A program made the translations under genes and the position numbers. The notes beneath the pieces were generated by a model that did not search any database, was not told the DNA's origin, and was given only the letters and a program-made list of their open reading frames with translations. This document shows positions 45,640 through 54,417 of a DNA stretch of 64,000 bases, piece by piece. Every line of letters starts with the position of its first letter. Position 1 is the first letter of the stretch. Where the stretch lies: assembly GCF_029892105.1 (NCBI RefSeq), contig NZ_JARZAJ010000019.1:103945-167944 (forward strand), in the 5' to 3' direction. This stretch comes from Kitasatospora sp. GP82. GTDB lineage: Bacteria; Actinomycetota; Actinomycetes; Streptomycetales; Streptomycetaceae.

Positions 45640-47094
45640 GTGACCGAAGGACGGGGTGACTCCGGTACGCCTGGGGAGCCGGAGGGCCCGCAGCGAGGAT
45701 CCGCGCCCGCGAAGCGGCGCTTCGGTGCTGCTGCCCGACGCCGTGCCCGCGAGAGTGCGCGGCGGCTCCGGCAGGTCGGCGTCGACGCGAGTGCCCGTGC
45801 CGGAGCCATGGCACGACGGATCGCGCAGGTGCCCGCGCCTCCGGGGCCCTTCCGGCCCGGGTTCTGGCGCAGTCCGATCCGCGGACCGTGGCTGACCTCG
45901 GTGTTCGGCCTGGCGCTTTTGGCCGGTATCCCGGTGCTCTTCGTGACCGGTGCGCTGTCCTACGCCGCGTACAACCCCGGTCTCGGCCTGCTCAACGACC
46001 AGACCCCGGACAAGGGCCTGTTGGGCTTCTATCTGTTCGACTGGCCCACGCGTCCGTACTGGCTGTACCGGCTCACCCAGGGTGTGCACGTGACGCTCGG
46101 CGTGGTGCTGGTGCCAGTGCTGCTGGCCAAGCTGTGGTCGGTGATCCCGAAGCTGTTCGAGTGGCTGCCGGTCCGTAGCGCCGCCCACGCGCTGGAGCGG
46201 CTCTCCCTGCTGCTGCTGGTGGGCGGGGTCATCTTCGAGTTCGTGACCGGGATCCTCAACATTCAGCTCTACTACGTCTTCCCCGGCTCGTTCTACACCC
46301 TGCACTTCTACGGTGCCTGGGTGTTCATCGCCGCGTTCGTCGTGCACGTGGGGCTCAAGTTCGGCCGGATGACCCGTGCCCTGCGCTCACGCGGTCTCCT
46401 CGCGGAACTGCGCACCGACCTCGCCCACACCCGGCCCGAGCCGCCCGACCCCGACGGTCTGGTGCCGACCGCACCGGCGGCGCCCACGATGACACGGCGC
46501 GGCGCGGTCGCGCTGGCGGGTGCGGGATCCCTGGTCCTGCTGGTGGTCACCGCGGGGCAGAGCATCGGCGGCCGGCTGCGGGGCACGGCCCTGCTCGCCC
46601 CGCACAACCGCGATCCGGGCGGCGGCCCGAACGGCTTCCAGATCAACAAAACGGCCGCCGCCGTGGGCGTCTCGCCGGAACACGTCGGCCCCGACTGGCG
46701 GCTGGAGGTGCACGGCGCAGTGCCCGCACTGGTCTTCACCCGTGAGCAACTGCTCGCGATGCGGCAGCGGACGGCCCTGCTGCCGATCGCCTGCGTCGAG
46801 GGCTGGTCCACCCCGGACCAGCACTGGAGCGGCCTGCGGCTCGCCGACCTCGCCGCCATGGCCGGCCTGCCCGACGCCGCAAGCGTCCTGGTGGAATCGG
46901 TCCAACCACCCGGTCCCTACAGCTCGGTGGTGCTGCGGGGCAACCAGATCCGCGACCCCCGGTCGCTGCTCGCCCTGCGCGTCAACGGGGCTGACCTCTC
47001 CCTCGACCACGGCTACCCGGCCCGCATCATCGTCCCCGCCAACCCCGGTGTGAACAACACCAAATGGGTGCACCGGCTCACCTTCAGGACGTGA
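45640..47094 (+). CDS. Membrane-anchored molybdopterin oxidoreductase (sulfite-oxidase fold)
   Basis: A 484-residue protein. A charged cytoplasmic tail of about 60 residues leads to four or more membrane helices (about 75-270) resembling a cytochrome b-type DUF4405 domain (FYTLHFYGAWVFIAAFVVHVGLKF holds a candidate heme His pair). The extracytoplasmic domain (about 300-484) has the sulfite-oxidase molybdopterin fold with Cys385 in LPIACVEGWSTPDQHWSG as Mo ligand and a C-terminal PGVNNTKWVHRLTF. The arrangement fuses, in one chain, functions split between MsrP and MsrQ in proteobacteria. Substrate unknown. The start is GTG 45640; ATG of the next gene follows two bases later. Confidence 0.86.
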   Translation: MTEGRGDSGTPGEPEGPQRGSAPAKRRFGAAARRRARESARRLRQVGVDASARAGAMARRIAQVPAPPGPFRPGFWRSPIRGPWLTSVFGLALLAGIPVLFVTGALSYAAYNPGLGLLNDQTPDKGLLGFYLFDWPTRPYWLYRLTQGVHVTLGVVLVPVLLAKLWSVIPKLFEWLPVRSAAHALERLSLLLLVGGVIFEFVTGILNIQLYYVFPGSFYTLHFYGAWVFIAAFVVHVGLKFGRMTRALRSRGLLAELRTDLAHTRPEPPDPDGLVPTAPAAPTMTRRGAVALAGAGSLVLLVVTAGQSIGGRLRGTALLAPHNRDPGGGPNGFQINKTAAAVGVSPEHVGPDWRLEVHGAVPALVFTREQLLAMRQRTALLPIACVEGWSTPDQHWSGLRLADLAAMAGLPDAASVLVESVQPPGPYSSVVLRGNQIRDPRSLLALRVNGADLSLDHGYPARIIVPANPGVNNTKWVHRLTFRT

Positions 47095-47096
47095 CC

Positions 47097-47573
47097 ATGG
47101 CACGCTTCGTCCGCTGGTACGGGGCACAGCCCCTGCACCTCCTCGTCCTGATCTGCTCGCTGGCCCTCACCGCCTACGCCGTCGAACGCCTCACCGCCGC
47201 CCAACCCCTCGGGGTGGCGATCTGGTTCGTCGGCGCGGCCGTCGGCCACGACCTGATCCTGCTCCCGCTGTACTCGCTCGCCGACCTCTCCGCCCAGTCC
47301 GTGCTGCGGCACCGCCCCGAACGCATGCCGGCAGTGCGGTGGATCAACTACCTGCGCGTGCCCGCCTTCCTGTCCGGTGTCCTGCTGCTCGTGTGGTTCC
47401 CCCTGATCCTCAACCTGTCGGTCCCCTACCAGGGCGACACACGGCTGCCGGAAGACGTCTACCTCGGCCGATGGCTGGCGATCACCGGAGCACTGTTCGG
47501 CGCGGCGGCCGTCGCCTTCGCACTCAATCTGCGCCGCGCCCGGCTCTCGCCTGCCCGGAGCCGTTCCCGGTGA
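47097..47573 (+). CDS. Four-helix membrane protein, partner of the Mo-enzyme
   Basis: A 158-residue integral membrane protein with four predicted helices (LLVLICSLALTAYAV; IWFVGAAVGHDLILLPLYSLADL; WINYLRVPAFLSGVLLLVWFPLILNL; WLAITGALFGAAAVAFAL). A conserved GHDLILLP motif in helix 2 is often seen in this otherwise unnamed actinobacterial family. It starts two bases after the stop of the molybdopterin enzyme, so the two are probably co-translated, perhaps as an electron-transfer or assembly partner. The stop overlaps the GTG of the next frame. Confidence 0.78.
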   Translation: MARFVRWYGAQPLHLLVLICSLALTAYAVERLTAAQPLGVAIWFVGAAVGHDLILLPLYSLADLSAQSVLRHRPERMPAVRWINYLRVPAFLSGVLLLVWFPLILNLSVPYQGDTRLPEDVYLGRWLAITGALFGAAAVAFALNLRRARLSPARSRSR

Positions 47574-47782
47574 GCGCGCGGCCGATCGGTGACCACGCCC
47601 TGCTGTCCGACTGCCGCTCGGCCGCCCTGGTCACCTCCGACGGCTCGGTGGACTGGCTGTGCCTACCGCGCTTCGACAGCCCGGCGGTCTTCGCGCGGCT
47701 GCTCGACGAGGCCGCCGGCTTGCGGGCATCTTCGCACAGACATTCGACGGTGACGCGCTGGACGGAGCCGCCCCCGGCATAG
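47570..47782 (+). pseudogene. GH15 glycosidase (trehalase/glucoamylase-like), 5' fragment
   Basis: The GTG overlaps the previous stop and begins a standard GH15 start: PIGDHALLSDCRSAALVTSDGSVDWLCLPRFDSPAVFARLLDE. Similarity stops after about 45 residues and the frame ends at codon 71, whereas GH15 enzymes have about 600 residues. A segment with ALDGAA in another frame near 47750 may be a leftover of the interior. The gene has lost more than 90 % of its length, probably by deletion into the SpoIIE gene promoter. Confidence 0.72.
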
Positions 47783-47980
47783 GGAGCTCACCCGCGGCCG
47801 CGTGCCCAGGAGCGCGGAGGGCCGCGCTGCTCCGCCGTGTCGGGGACGCCCTCGCCCAGGCCCGCAAAGACGTCCGGTTCCCCCTCGGGAGCGCTGTCGC
47901 CGGGGAGTCGCAGGCGATTAACTGTGGAGAGAGAAGGAACGCTCGGCTGGTGGGGACGAGCGGGACGGAAGGGCAGTCCG

Positions 47981-49072
47981 GTGTCTGAAGTGGTCGACAG
48001 GGGAGTGTGGCGCCCGCCACCGCTCCTGCCCAGATGGTCGCGCAGGCTCACGCTCGGCGGTTACGTATTGATCGCGATGGCCGTACTGGCCGACGTCGCG
48101 ACGGGGCCCGACGTCACGTTCTCCCCGGTTCTCGCCGCCGTCCCCGTGCTGGCGGGCGCGGGCACCCGCCGGGCCACGGTCCCGCTGGTGGCCGGGGCGG
48201 TCGCCGGTGTCATCGTCGTCGGCCTGACGCTCTACGACAGAGAAGTTCCCCTGGTTGTCCACGTGACCGCGGCGGCCACGGTGATCATGGTCACCTTCTT
48301 CAGCTGCGCCAATGTCGCGGTGGTGGCGGCCCAGGAGCGTGAGCTGGTCAGGGTGCGCACGGTCGCCGAGGTGGCCCAACGGGCGCTGCTGCGCCTGGTA
48401 CCCCGGCGGATGGGGCCGCTGGTGGTCGCGGTGCGCTATGTGGCGGCGGAGGCCGAGGCGCGGATCGGCGGGGATCTGTACGAGGTGATGCGTACTCCCT
48501 ACGGGGTGCGGCTGTTGCTGGGTGATGTGTGCGGCAAGGGCCTGGGCGCGGTGGAGACGGCGGCCGACGTTCTGGGGGTGTTCCGGGAGGCCGCGCGGGC
48601 CGAGCCGGATCTGGCGGAGGTCGCCAAGCGGCTGGACTCGGCGCTCGCTCGTCGTCCGGTGAGCGAGGAGTTCGTCACGGCGGTGCTGGTCGGTGTGCCC
48701 GATGCGCCGGGACCGGCGGTCGTGGTCAACTGCGGGCACCCGCCGCCGCTGCTGTGCCACGCCGGTGAGGTCAGCGAGGTGGAACCGCCCGTCGACGCAC
48801 CGCCGTTGGCGCTGCTGGGCCTGGTCGGCGGGGACTATCACGCCCGGTCGCTCGTCTTCGACCGCGGTGACCTTCTGCTGCTCTACACGGACGGCGTGGC
48901 CGAGGCCCGGGACGAGACCGACCGGTTCTACCCACTTGTCCAGCGGCTGGCAGCGATGCCGCACGAGGAGCCGGACTCCTTGCTGGACGAGCTCCTCGTG
49001 GACGTGCGGGCCTACGTCGGATCGGGGCTGACGGACGACGCGGCGCTGCTCGCGATCCGCCGAGAGCGGTGA
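47981..49072 (+). CDS. Membrane SpoIIE-family PP2C phosphatase
   Basis: A 363-residue protein. Residues about 20-110 contain four membrane helices (TLGGYVLIAMAVLADVA and three more). A short coiled linker (AQERELVRVRTVAEVAQRALL) leads to a SpoIIE phosphatase domain, about 140-363: ARIGGDLYEVMRTPYGVRLLLGDVCGKGLGA, NCGHPPPLL, LLLYTDGVAEARDETDRFYP and DDAALLAIRR. The Asp metal ligands (GGD, GDV, TDG, DD) are all present. This architecture is common in streptomycetes, where such enzymes dephosphorylate anti-anti-sigma factors; the partner is not nearby. GTG 47981 follows GGAAGGG. A ribosome-proximal GH15 remnant precedes it. Confidence 0.88.
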   Translation: MSEVVDRGVWRPPPLLPRWSRRLTLGGYVLIAMAVLADVATGPDVTFSPVLAAVPVLAGAGTRRATVPLVAGAVAGVIVVGLTLYDREVPLVVHVTAAATVIMVTFFSCANVAVVAAQERELVRVRTVAEVAQRALLRLVPRRMGPLVVAVRYVAAEAEARIGGDLYEVMRTPYGVRLLLGDVCGKGLGAVETAADVLGVFREAARAEPDLAEVAKRLDSALARRPVSEEFVTAVLVGVPDAPGPAVVVNCGHPPPLLCHAGEVSEVEPPVDAPPLALLGLVGGDYHARSLVFDRGDLLLLYTDGVAEARDETDRFYPLVQRLAAMPHEEPDSLLDELLVDVRAYVGSGLTDDAALLAIRRER

Positions 49073-49364
49073 ACCGTCCCGGGAAAACGACGTCGGACAC
49101 GACCAGGACCCGCGCGGCCGTTCGTCCTTGAGGTGCCGGGTGAGGACGGTGCCCCTCTACATCTCCGGAGGCACCGTCCACTTCGCCGAACTGGACGAGA
49201 CCGGCCGCCGCTTCACCGTCGACACCGCTCTCCTCCACCTCGGCGCCGCCCGCCTGGCCGCGCTCGCGGGCAGCGACCTCATCACCATGGACGCCGCCTG
49301 GGCAGCCCGATGCCGTCGGCGGTGCCGGACGAGTGGCTGCCGACGGCTTTGGGAGAATCGTGCG

Positions 49365-49964
49365 GTGACCAATACGAACGAGATCGCCCGCCAGGCCCTG
49401 CTCCGCCGTGGCTTCGCCCTGGAGTACACCACGCTCGGCTGGAACGTGATCGGCATCGTGGTACTGGCCGTGGCCGCCATCTCCGCCCGGTCGGTGGCCC
49501 TGGCGGGCTTCGGTCTGGACTCGCTGATCGAGATCGGCGCGTCCACCGTGGTGATCTGGGAGCTGTCCGGCACCGGCGAGGCCCGCCAGCGCCGCGCGCT
49601 TCGGCTGATCGGTGTCGGCTTCGCCCTGCTCGCCCTGTACCTGCTGGTGCAGTCCACCCTGGTGCTGGTCACCGGCTTCCACCCGCACCACTCCCCGCTG
49701 GGCATCGGCTGGACCGCTGTGACCGCAGCCGTGATGTTCGCCCTGGCGGCGGGCAAGGCCCGCACCGGCGCCGCGCTGGACAACCCCGTGCTCAGGACCG
49801 AGGGCCGGGTCACCTTGATCGACGGCCTGCTCGCCGCCGCTGTCCTCGTGGGCTTGGTCCTCAACAGCACGCTGGGCTGGTGGTGGGCCGACCCCGCAGC
49901 AGGCTACGTTCTGGTCTACTACGCCGTGCGCGAGGTCCGCGAGATCTTCTCCGGCGACCACTGA
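49365..49964 (+). CDS. Cation diffusion facilitator-like transporter
   Basis: A 199-residue membrane protein with about five helices, resembling the short actinobacterial cation-efflux (CDF) family: LEYTTLGWNVIGIVVLAVAAISARSVALAGFGLDSLIEIGAS has the metal-site Asp pattern, and VTLIDGLLAAAVLVGLVLN and WWADPAAGYVLVYYAVRE supply the second Asp set. The cytosolic C-terminal domain of larger CDF proteins is absent. GTG 49365 is used because similarity starts there; the frame extends upstream to 49128 through unrecognised sequence. Substrate unknown (divalent metals likely). Confidence 0.83.
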   Translation: MTNTNEIARQALLRRGFALEYTTLGWNVIGIVVLAVAAISARSVALAGFGLDSLIEIGASTVVIWELSGTGEARQRRALRLIGVGFALLALYLLVQSTLVLVTGFHPHHSPLGIGWTAVTAAVMFALAAGKARTGAALDNPVLRTEGRVTLIDGLLAAAVLVGLVLNSTLGWWWADPAAGYVLVYYAVREVREIFSGDH

Positions 49965-49969
49965 CCGCT

Positions 49970-50434
49970 GCCCGGGCGGTGGTGAGGACGACGGGGCGTT
50001 TCCCGGACGAGGCCATGTACAGCGCCGCGGGCGGACTCCCCAGTGGACCGGCCGCGCTGTCTACGGCCTCGCTGCCTCAGCGGGCCGGCCGGGTCGGCGC
50101 ACCGATGCTCCCGTGCTCCGGGTCGGTCGGGTTCTCGACGTCCCCCGGACCGGGCGCAGTGGGCGCGGCGGTCGGGGGCTGAGCGGCGTCGGTGGGTGAT
50201 GCCGGGCGGGTGGAGGGTGATGCCGTGGGGGTGGCGGGGGACGGCGCCGCTGTGGTCGGGGACGTCGATGCGGCAGGTGTGGTGGCGCCCGGTGGCAGCG
50301 GTGGGCACTGTGCCGGACGAGGCCGTCGCAGAGTGCGTCGCTGGGCTCTTCGGTGTCCCGCCCGTCGACGCGCAGCCCGCGAGCGAGGCGATGATCGCCG
50401 TGCCTGCGGCGAGGGCCGCCGTGCGCCTGTTCAT
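49970..50434 (-). pseudogene. Lipoprotein with Pro/Thr-rich tail, frameshifted
   Basis: ATG 50434 begins a lipoprotein signal (MNRRTAALAAGTAIIASLAGC) followed by STGGTPKSPATHSATASSGTVP. After that the frame becomes His/Arg-rich, while another frame continues a low-complexity Thr/Ala/Pro linker (TTAAPSPATPTASPSTRPASPTD) to a stop near 50045-50050. One frameshift near 50295-50320 would join them. A (GGGTGC)8 microsatellite lies just upstream. Function unknown. Confidence 0.45.
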
Positions 50435-50457
50435 CTGTCGGTCTCCGAGCTCTGGTC

Positions 50458-50505
50458 GGGTGCGGGTGCGGGTGCGGGTGCGGGTGCGGGTGCGGGTGCG
50501 GGTGC
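50458..50505. repeat. Hexanucleotide microsatellite (GGGTGC)8
   Basis: Eight uninterrupted copies of GGGTGC, 24-71 bases upstream of the lipoprotein start on the minus strand. Copy number could vary by slippage and change promoter or leader spacing. Confidence 0.95.
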
Positions 50506-50603
50506 GCCTTGGACGGTATGCGCCGCTCGCCGGTTCCCCGGCGGCGCTCAGCGGCCCCCGGCGACAGGACGATCCTGATGCCGGGGGGCCGCTGAACGAT
50601 TCG

Positions 50604-50770
50604 TCAGGCGTTGATCCTCCACAGGCCGCGGCCGTGGGTGGCGGCCATCAGGTAGCTGCCGTCGGGGGAGACGGTCAGGTCGGCGACCGAGGCGTTCGGC
50701 AGTTCGCAGCCGAGCCGGTACCAGGTGGTGGGGTCCCCGGTGGTGGCAGTGAAGACGCCTGGAGGGGCCT
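50604..50770 (-). pseudogene. Beta-propeller/exo-sialidase-like protein, C-terminal fragment
   Basis: The minus frame from about 50770 to TGA 50604-50606 reads GVFTATTGDPTTWYRLGCELPNASVADLTVSPDGSYLMAATHGRGLWRINA. This is the last blade and tail of a secreted BNR/beta-propeller (exo-alpha-sialidase-like) protein, where LMAATHGRGLWR is characteristic. The upstream part is absent and foreign repeat sequence of the conjugative element starts right there, so the element boundary probably cut the gene. Confidence 0.65.
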
Positions 50771-50802
50771 GAGGCCAGCTGGACGGATTTTGGCGGCTAC
50801 GC

Positions 50803-50910
50803 GACTACATTGCAGGTCAGAGGTCGACTACAGGCGCGACTACACCCCAACTACAGGTCGGCTGAGGCCGGCTACAAGGGCGTGTAGTCGGCCTGTAGCT
50901 AGGCCTGTAG
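50803..50910. promoter_or_regulatory. Phased CTACA/TGTAG repeat array, candidate clt locus
   Basis: GACTACA-type repeats occur at 50803, 50826, 50838, 50849 and 50871 and inverted TGTAG(TC) at 50883, 50894 and 50904, at intervals of about 11-12 or 22-23 bases. The array ends 13 bases from the traB stop. Streptomyces TraB proteins bind 8-bp direct repeats (TRS) in the clt locus near traB, so this is a candidate clt; the actual motif is unverified. Confidence 0.6.
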
Positions 50911-50922
50911 ACGCCAGGGCGG

Positions 50923-53229
50923 TCAGGGGGTGCGGCGTTCGAGGGTGGTGCGGATGTCGTTGAGGTGGGCGCCGGTGGAGGGTGTCTCTGTTCCGACGCG
51001 GACGCTTTTGCGGAACACGCCGGTGCGTCGGAAGGCGTCGCCGACGGCTGCGGTGGTGATGTCGGCCCATGCCTGTTCGTCGATGAGCGGGAGCATCTGG
51101 GCGACCTGTCGGCACAGCACGTTGGACTGTTCGCCGAACCACTGGAGGGCGAGGGAGAGGATCTCCCAGTCCGCAGCCGTGGCCCCGCGCTTGTCCCCTG
51201 CATTCCTTGACTCGGCTTCTGCAGTGGCCTGTTGGGTGGTGGGCTGGTCGAGTGAGGACGGCGGGGTGGCGCTGCCCTTGGCCTTGAGTGCGGCCTCGAT
51301 CGGGTCGTTCCACCGGCCGCGCAGGCGCCCGGCGACTTGGCGGACGGTGGTGATGGTGTCGATGACCTGGAGCATGTCCGGGCCGTCGATCCACAAGGAG
51401 CGGATCCGCCGGTAGCCGTTGGCGAGCAGGATGCCCATGCCGCGCACGCCGGGGTCGAGCGTGGAGGCGTCCCATCCAGCCCTGGACGCGCCCTGGCCGA
51501 GTGCCATGTTGGACTCCGTGGTCTCGGTGACCCGCATGCACCACTTCCAAGTGATGTTGCCGGTGACCAGACGGGGCAGCACACCGCCGTCGCCCTTGGT
51601 GACAACCTGAGTCGCGAGGATCAGGATGATGCCGAAGGCCAGGCCGCGCGCGGCAAGTGCCTCCAGAGCTTTGGCGATCGCCTTGCCGTGCTTCTTGTCA
51701 CTGGTGAGGGCCTGGACCTCGTCGATGACGACCAGCTCCAGGCCGCCCAGCTCTTCGATGAGTGCAGGGTCGTCGATCTGCTCCATGCCGTACTTCTTGA
51801 GGACGTCGGAGCGCCGGCCCATCTCGGTGACCAGGATTTCCAGTAGATGGCGGGCCCGTTGGGCGCCTTTCTCGCCCGTCTCGTCGATGAACGTCGCGGC
51901 TAGGTTGCGCCACCGGTCCTGGCCGGGCGTCTTGCCGTCGATCAGGCGGACGTTGACCCGCAGGTCGAGCAGGGCTCCAGCGATGATGCACCGCAGGGCG
52001 GCGCCTTTGCCGGTGCGGGAGGCTCCGGCGAGGGCCAGGCTGGTGTCCTTGAGGATCAGGTGGACGATCTGTCCGAAGGCGTCGTAGGCGACCGGGATGC
52101 CGTGGTTCCATACGTCGATGCCGGTCGCGCCGATGAGCGGGGAGGTGCGGTTCTCGGTGAGCGGGTCCCGGTCGAATGCCGCGACCGCGATCTGTTTGGC
52201 GCTGCCGCCCTGGCTGGCGTGGACCTGCTCCATGAAGAAGCGGGAGCGGTCCAGGCCCAGCACTCCGGCGATCTTCCCCAGCTTGGGGAGGACCGTCTCC
52301 ACGTCGGCAGCGTCGTTGCGCGGTAGGTTGACGCGCGCGATCCAACTGTCGGGCATCCTGGTGATCGCGTCCGGACTCGCCAGGCGCACCACACCCTCGC
52401 TGATCGCCCCGACGGTGAGCATTGCTTGTGTCAGGAGCTCGGTCTCCGCACACACCAGTGCGGGATCGTCCACAGCGCTCTCCACCACGCCCTCGCTAGG
52501 GCCCGCCGCCTCCACATTGAGCTTCGCGGGTGGATCGAGTTCCGGGAGGAGCAGCTCGGCGGGGATGGGACGGTGCGTCAGGCGCGGGGGGTGTGCGCCG
52601 GTCCACCAGGCGACTCCGGCGCAGGCGGCCAGGGTGAGCAGGCCGATCTGCGGCTGGTGGAGGGCGAGCGTCACCGTTGCGATGGTGGCGCCGATCAGTG
52701 CCCCACCCCGGCGCAGCCGTCCCAGGCTGCGGGCTCTGGCGATCTGCTTCTCGGTGGGCTGCACGCCACGGAAGGGGACCTTCTGCATGGAGCGCAGTGT
52801 CTTCTCCAGACGGCGGGCGGTCTCCCGTCTGAGGGTCAGCTGGCCGCGCTGGGCCTGGGTGAGGCCGGCGTCGGCGGCTTCCTCCTCCAGCCTGACCACG
52901 GCTTTGGTCTCCTTCTCCAAGGCCTGACTCAGTTCGGTGCGGCGCTCGGTGAACGCCTCCAGCTGGGCTGCGACCAGGCGCCGGCGGATCTCGTCGCTCG
53001 ACTGGTCAGCAGTGGAGGCCCAGTGCGCGAGCCACGCGCCGAGCGCCCGCGCCCCCTCGCTGGTGCGGTGGGCCTGGGAGGCGGCCCAGTTGGCCGTAGG
53101 ATTCGGCTTCCTCTCGCAGTCCGCGCCGGTGCTGGTGTCGATGTGGTGGCTGTGGCCGGTGGGGGCGGCGGTCTTGCCGGGCCGGTCGGTGTCGTCCTGC
53201 GGGCCGGGTTTCTCGATGTCGGTACTCAA
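50923..53229 (-). CDS. traB: TraB, FtsK/SpoIIIE-type conjugal DNA translocase
   Basis: A 768-residue septal DNA translocase that moves double-stranded DNA between mycelial compartments in Streptomyces conjugation. A Pro/Thr-rich N-terminus and a coiled coil (about 95-150) precede two membrane helices (about 170-205). The ATPase domain has Walker A AGASRTGKGA (402-411, Lys408), Walker B LVVIDEVQ (Asp503/Glu504), and a C-terminal winged helix (about 690-755) for repeat recognition. TTG 53229 is chosen because AAGGAGG lies 8 bases upstream; the GTG at 53238 overlaps that site. It is the last gene of the minus-strand tra/spd unit. Confidence 0.92.
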   Translation of the reverse strand: MSTDIEKPGPQDDTDRPGKTAAPTGHSHHIDTSTGADCERKPNPTANWAASQAHRTSEGARALGAWLAHWASTADQSSDEIRRRLVAAQLEAFTERRTELSQALEKETKAVVRLEEEAADAGLTQAQRGQLTLRRETARRLEKTLRSMQKVPFRGVQPTEKQIARARSLGRLRRGGALIGATIATVTLALHQPQIGLLTLAACAGVAWWTGAHPPRLTHRPIPAELLLPELDPPAKLNVEAAGPSEGVVESAVDDPALVCAETELLTQAMLTVGAISEGVVRLASPDAITRMPDSWIARVNLPRNDAADVETVLPKLGKIAGVLGLDRSRFFMEQVHASQGGSAKQIAVAAFDRDPLTENRTSPLIGATGIDVWNHGIPVAYDAFGQIVHLILKDTSLALAGASRTGKGAALRCIIAGALLDLRVNVRLIDGKTPGQDRWRNLAATFIDETGEKGAQRARHLLEILVTEMGRRSDVLKKYGMEQIDDPALIEELGGLELVVIDEVQALTSDKKHGKAIAKALEALAARGLAFGIILILATQVVTKGDGGVLPRLVTGNITWKWCMRVTETTESNMALGQGASRAGWDASTLDPGVRGMGILLANGYRRIRSLWIDGPDMLQVIDTITTVRQVAGRLRGRWNDPIEAALKAKGSATPPSSLDQPTTQQATAEAESRNAGDKRGATAADWEILSLALQWFGEQSNVLCRQVAQMLPLIDEQAWADITTAAVGDAFRRTGVFRKSVRVGTETPSTGAHLNDIRTTLERRTP

Positions 53230-53335
53230 CGTTGCCACCTCCTTAGGTGGTGTGGTCCGGTCGAAGGCGGCCGTTCCGGTACCACCGCACCCCGATGAGG
53301 GTGGGGTGGTGCCGGGGCGACTGTCCGCGAGCGTG

Positions 53336-53854
53336 TCAGCCGATAAGCAGGTGGCCGAGCCAGTTGGCGAGCGGGACGCCCGAGTAGGCGGCCAGGCCGC
53401 CGAGTGAGATGGACAGGCCCCAGGTGGCGCCGGTGATCGCGCCGGAGAGCAGCAGGATCCGCTCGCCCATCTTCTTGGCGAACCAGAAGAAGAACCCGGT
53501 CAGGAGCAGGACCGCCAGGGCGATCCAGGACCCGGAGTAGCTCAGCTGGGTGCGCTGGGCAACGGGGGCTGCGCCGTCACCGCCGACCAGGCCCCGGCCC
53601 ACCAGCGTTCCGGCCTGGTTGCCGGTGGCGGTGGTGTAGCCGGCCACCAGGGCGAGCAGACCGCCCGCACACGAGGACGCCAGGACCATCACGGCCAGGC
53701 CGAGTGTGTAGGGCAGCCAGATCCGCTTCTTCTTGAGGAACTTGAACGTCCGTCCGTTCTGGAAGAACAGGAACCCGAAGGTTCCGACGAACAGCAGGAA
53801 GCCGAACCCGGACCCGGCCAGGGTCACGGTGTGGGAGATCTCGATGAACGTCAC
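53336..53854 (-). CDS. Four-helix Spd-like membrane protein
   Basis: A 172-residue integral membrane protein with four helices (FGFLLFVGTFGFLFF; LPYTLGLAVMVLASSCAGGLLALVAGY; WIALAVLLLTGFFFWFA; LLSGAITGATWGLSISLGGLAAY) and a basic loop (KFLKKKRIW). Its position directly before traB and overlap with the upstream gene (GTGA at 53851-53854) match the intramycelial spreading genes (spd) of Streptomyces elements, which form a complex with TraB. Sequence is poorly conserved in such proteins, so the label is by context. Confidence 0.7.
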   Translation of the reverse strand: MTFIEISHTVTLAGSGFGFLLFVGTFGFLFFQNGRTFKFLKKKRIWLPYTLGLAVMVLASSCAGGLLALVAGYTTATGNQAGTLVGRGLVGGDGAAPVAQRTQLSYSGSWIALAVLLLTGFFFWFAKKMGERILLLSGAITGATWGLSISLGGLAAYSGVPLANWLGHLLIG

Positions 53855-54396
53855 CGGAAGACTCCGATCAGCAGAGCGACGGCCCACGTGGCGGCGGGTG
53901 GGTAGGTGAGGGTTCCGAGCACGACCGACCATGCCGCCACCCGTGTCACGGGACCCAGGAACGGCACACCCCGCACCCAGCGGCGCACGGCCAGCACCCC
54001 CGTGAGGGCCATCAGGCCGAGGCCAAGGCCTGGGTCGGCGATGTCCGCGGCGGGGGTGAACGCGTGTGAGCAGTCCGAGACCACGACCCGCCATAACCAG
54101 GCAGGGCCCGCCAGCGCGACGCCGATGGCCGCCACGTTCGGCACAGCCTGCGCCGCCCGCTTGAGGCGGGCTGCAGCGCGCTTGACGCGCGGCCAGTCGA
54201 TCAGATGGTCCGCGTCGTCCGCCTTCAGCGGGATCGCCGCGTCCAGGCGGGCCTGGCGCATCTCCTGCGCCAGCTCCGCGAACCCCTCCACCAAGCCGTC
54301 CGCCTGGACGGCGCGGGCATTGGCCCAGAAGTCCTCCATCGGCTCGGGCTCACGGTCGGGCTGGGCGTGTGGCGGCACCCCCGGGGGGATCGTCAT
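53851..54396 (-). CDS. SpdB-like membrane protein
   Basis: A 181-residue protein. A hydrophilic N-terminal half (PMEDFWANARAVQADGLVEGFAELAQEMRQARLD, basic helix WPRVKRAAARLKRAAQAV) is followed by four hydrophobic helices ending in LIGVFR. This resembles SpdB2-type spreading proteins, which bind DNA and TraB. ATG 54396 is used with GGGGGGT upstream; a GTG at 54411 is in frame. It overlaps the following gene by 4 bases and follows the 44-residue peptide gene by 21 bases. Confidence 0.72.
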   Translation of the reverse strand: MTIPPGVPPHAQPDREPEPMEDFWANARAVQADGLVEGFAELAQEMRQARLDAAIPLKADDADHLIDWPRVKRAAARLKRAAQAVPNVAAIGVALAGPAWLWRVVVSDCSHAFTPAADIADPGLGLGLMALTGVLAVRRWVRGVPFLGPVTRVAAWSVVLGTLTYPPAATWAVALLIGVFR

Positions 54397-54417
54397 GACG
54401 GCACCCCCCACCCACGC

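Noticed and set aside
49128..49364. N-terminal extension or separate small gene before the cation transporter
   Set aside because: Possible strand-like sequence, but no family, no good ribosome binding site and no membrane or metal motif; CDF similarity begins at 49365.
50458..50505. CRISPR-like repeat
   Set aside because: A contiguous 6-bp microsatellite without spacers; no cas genes in the window.
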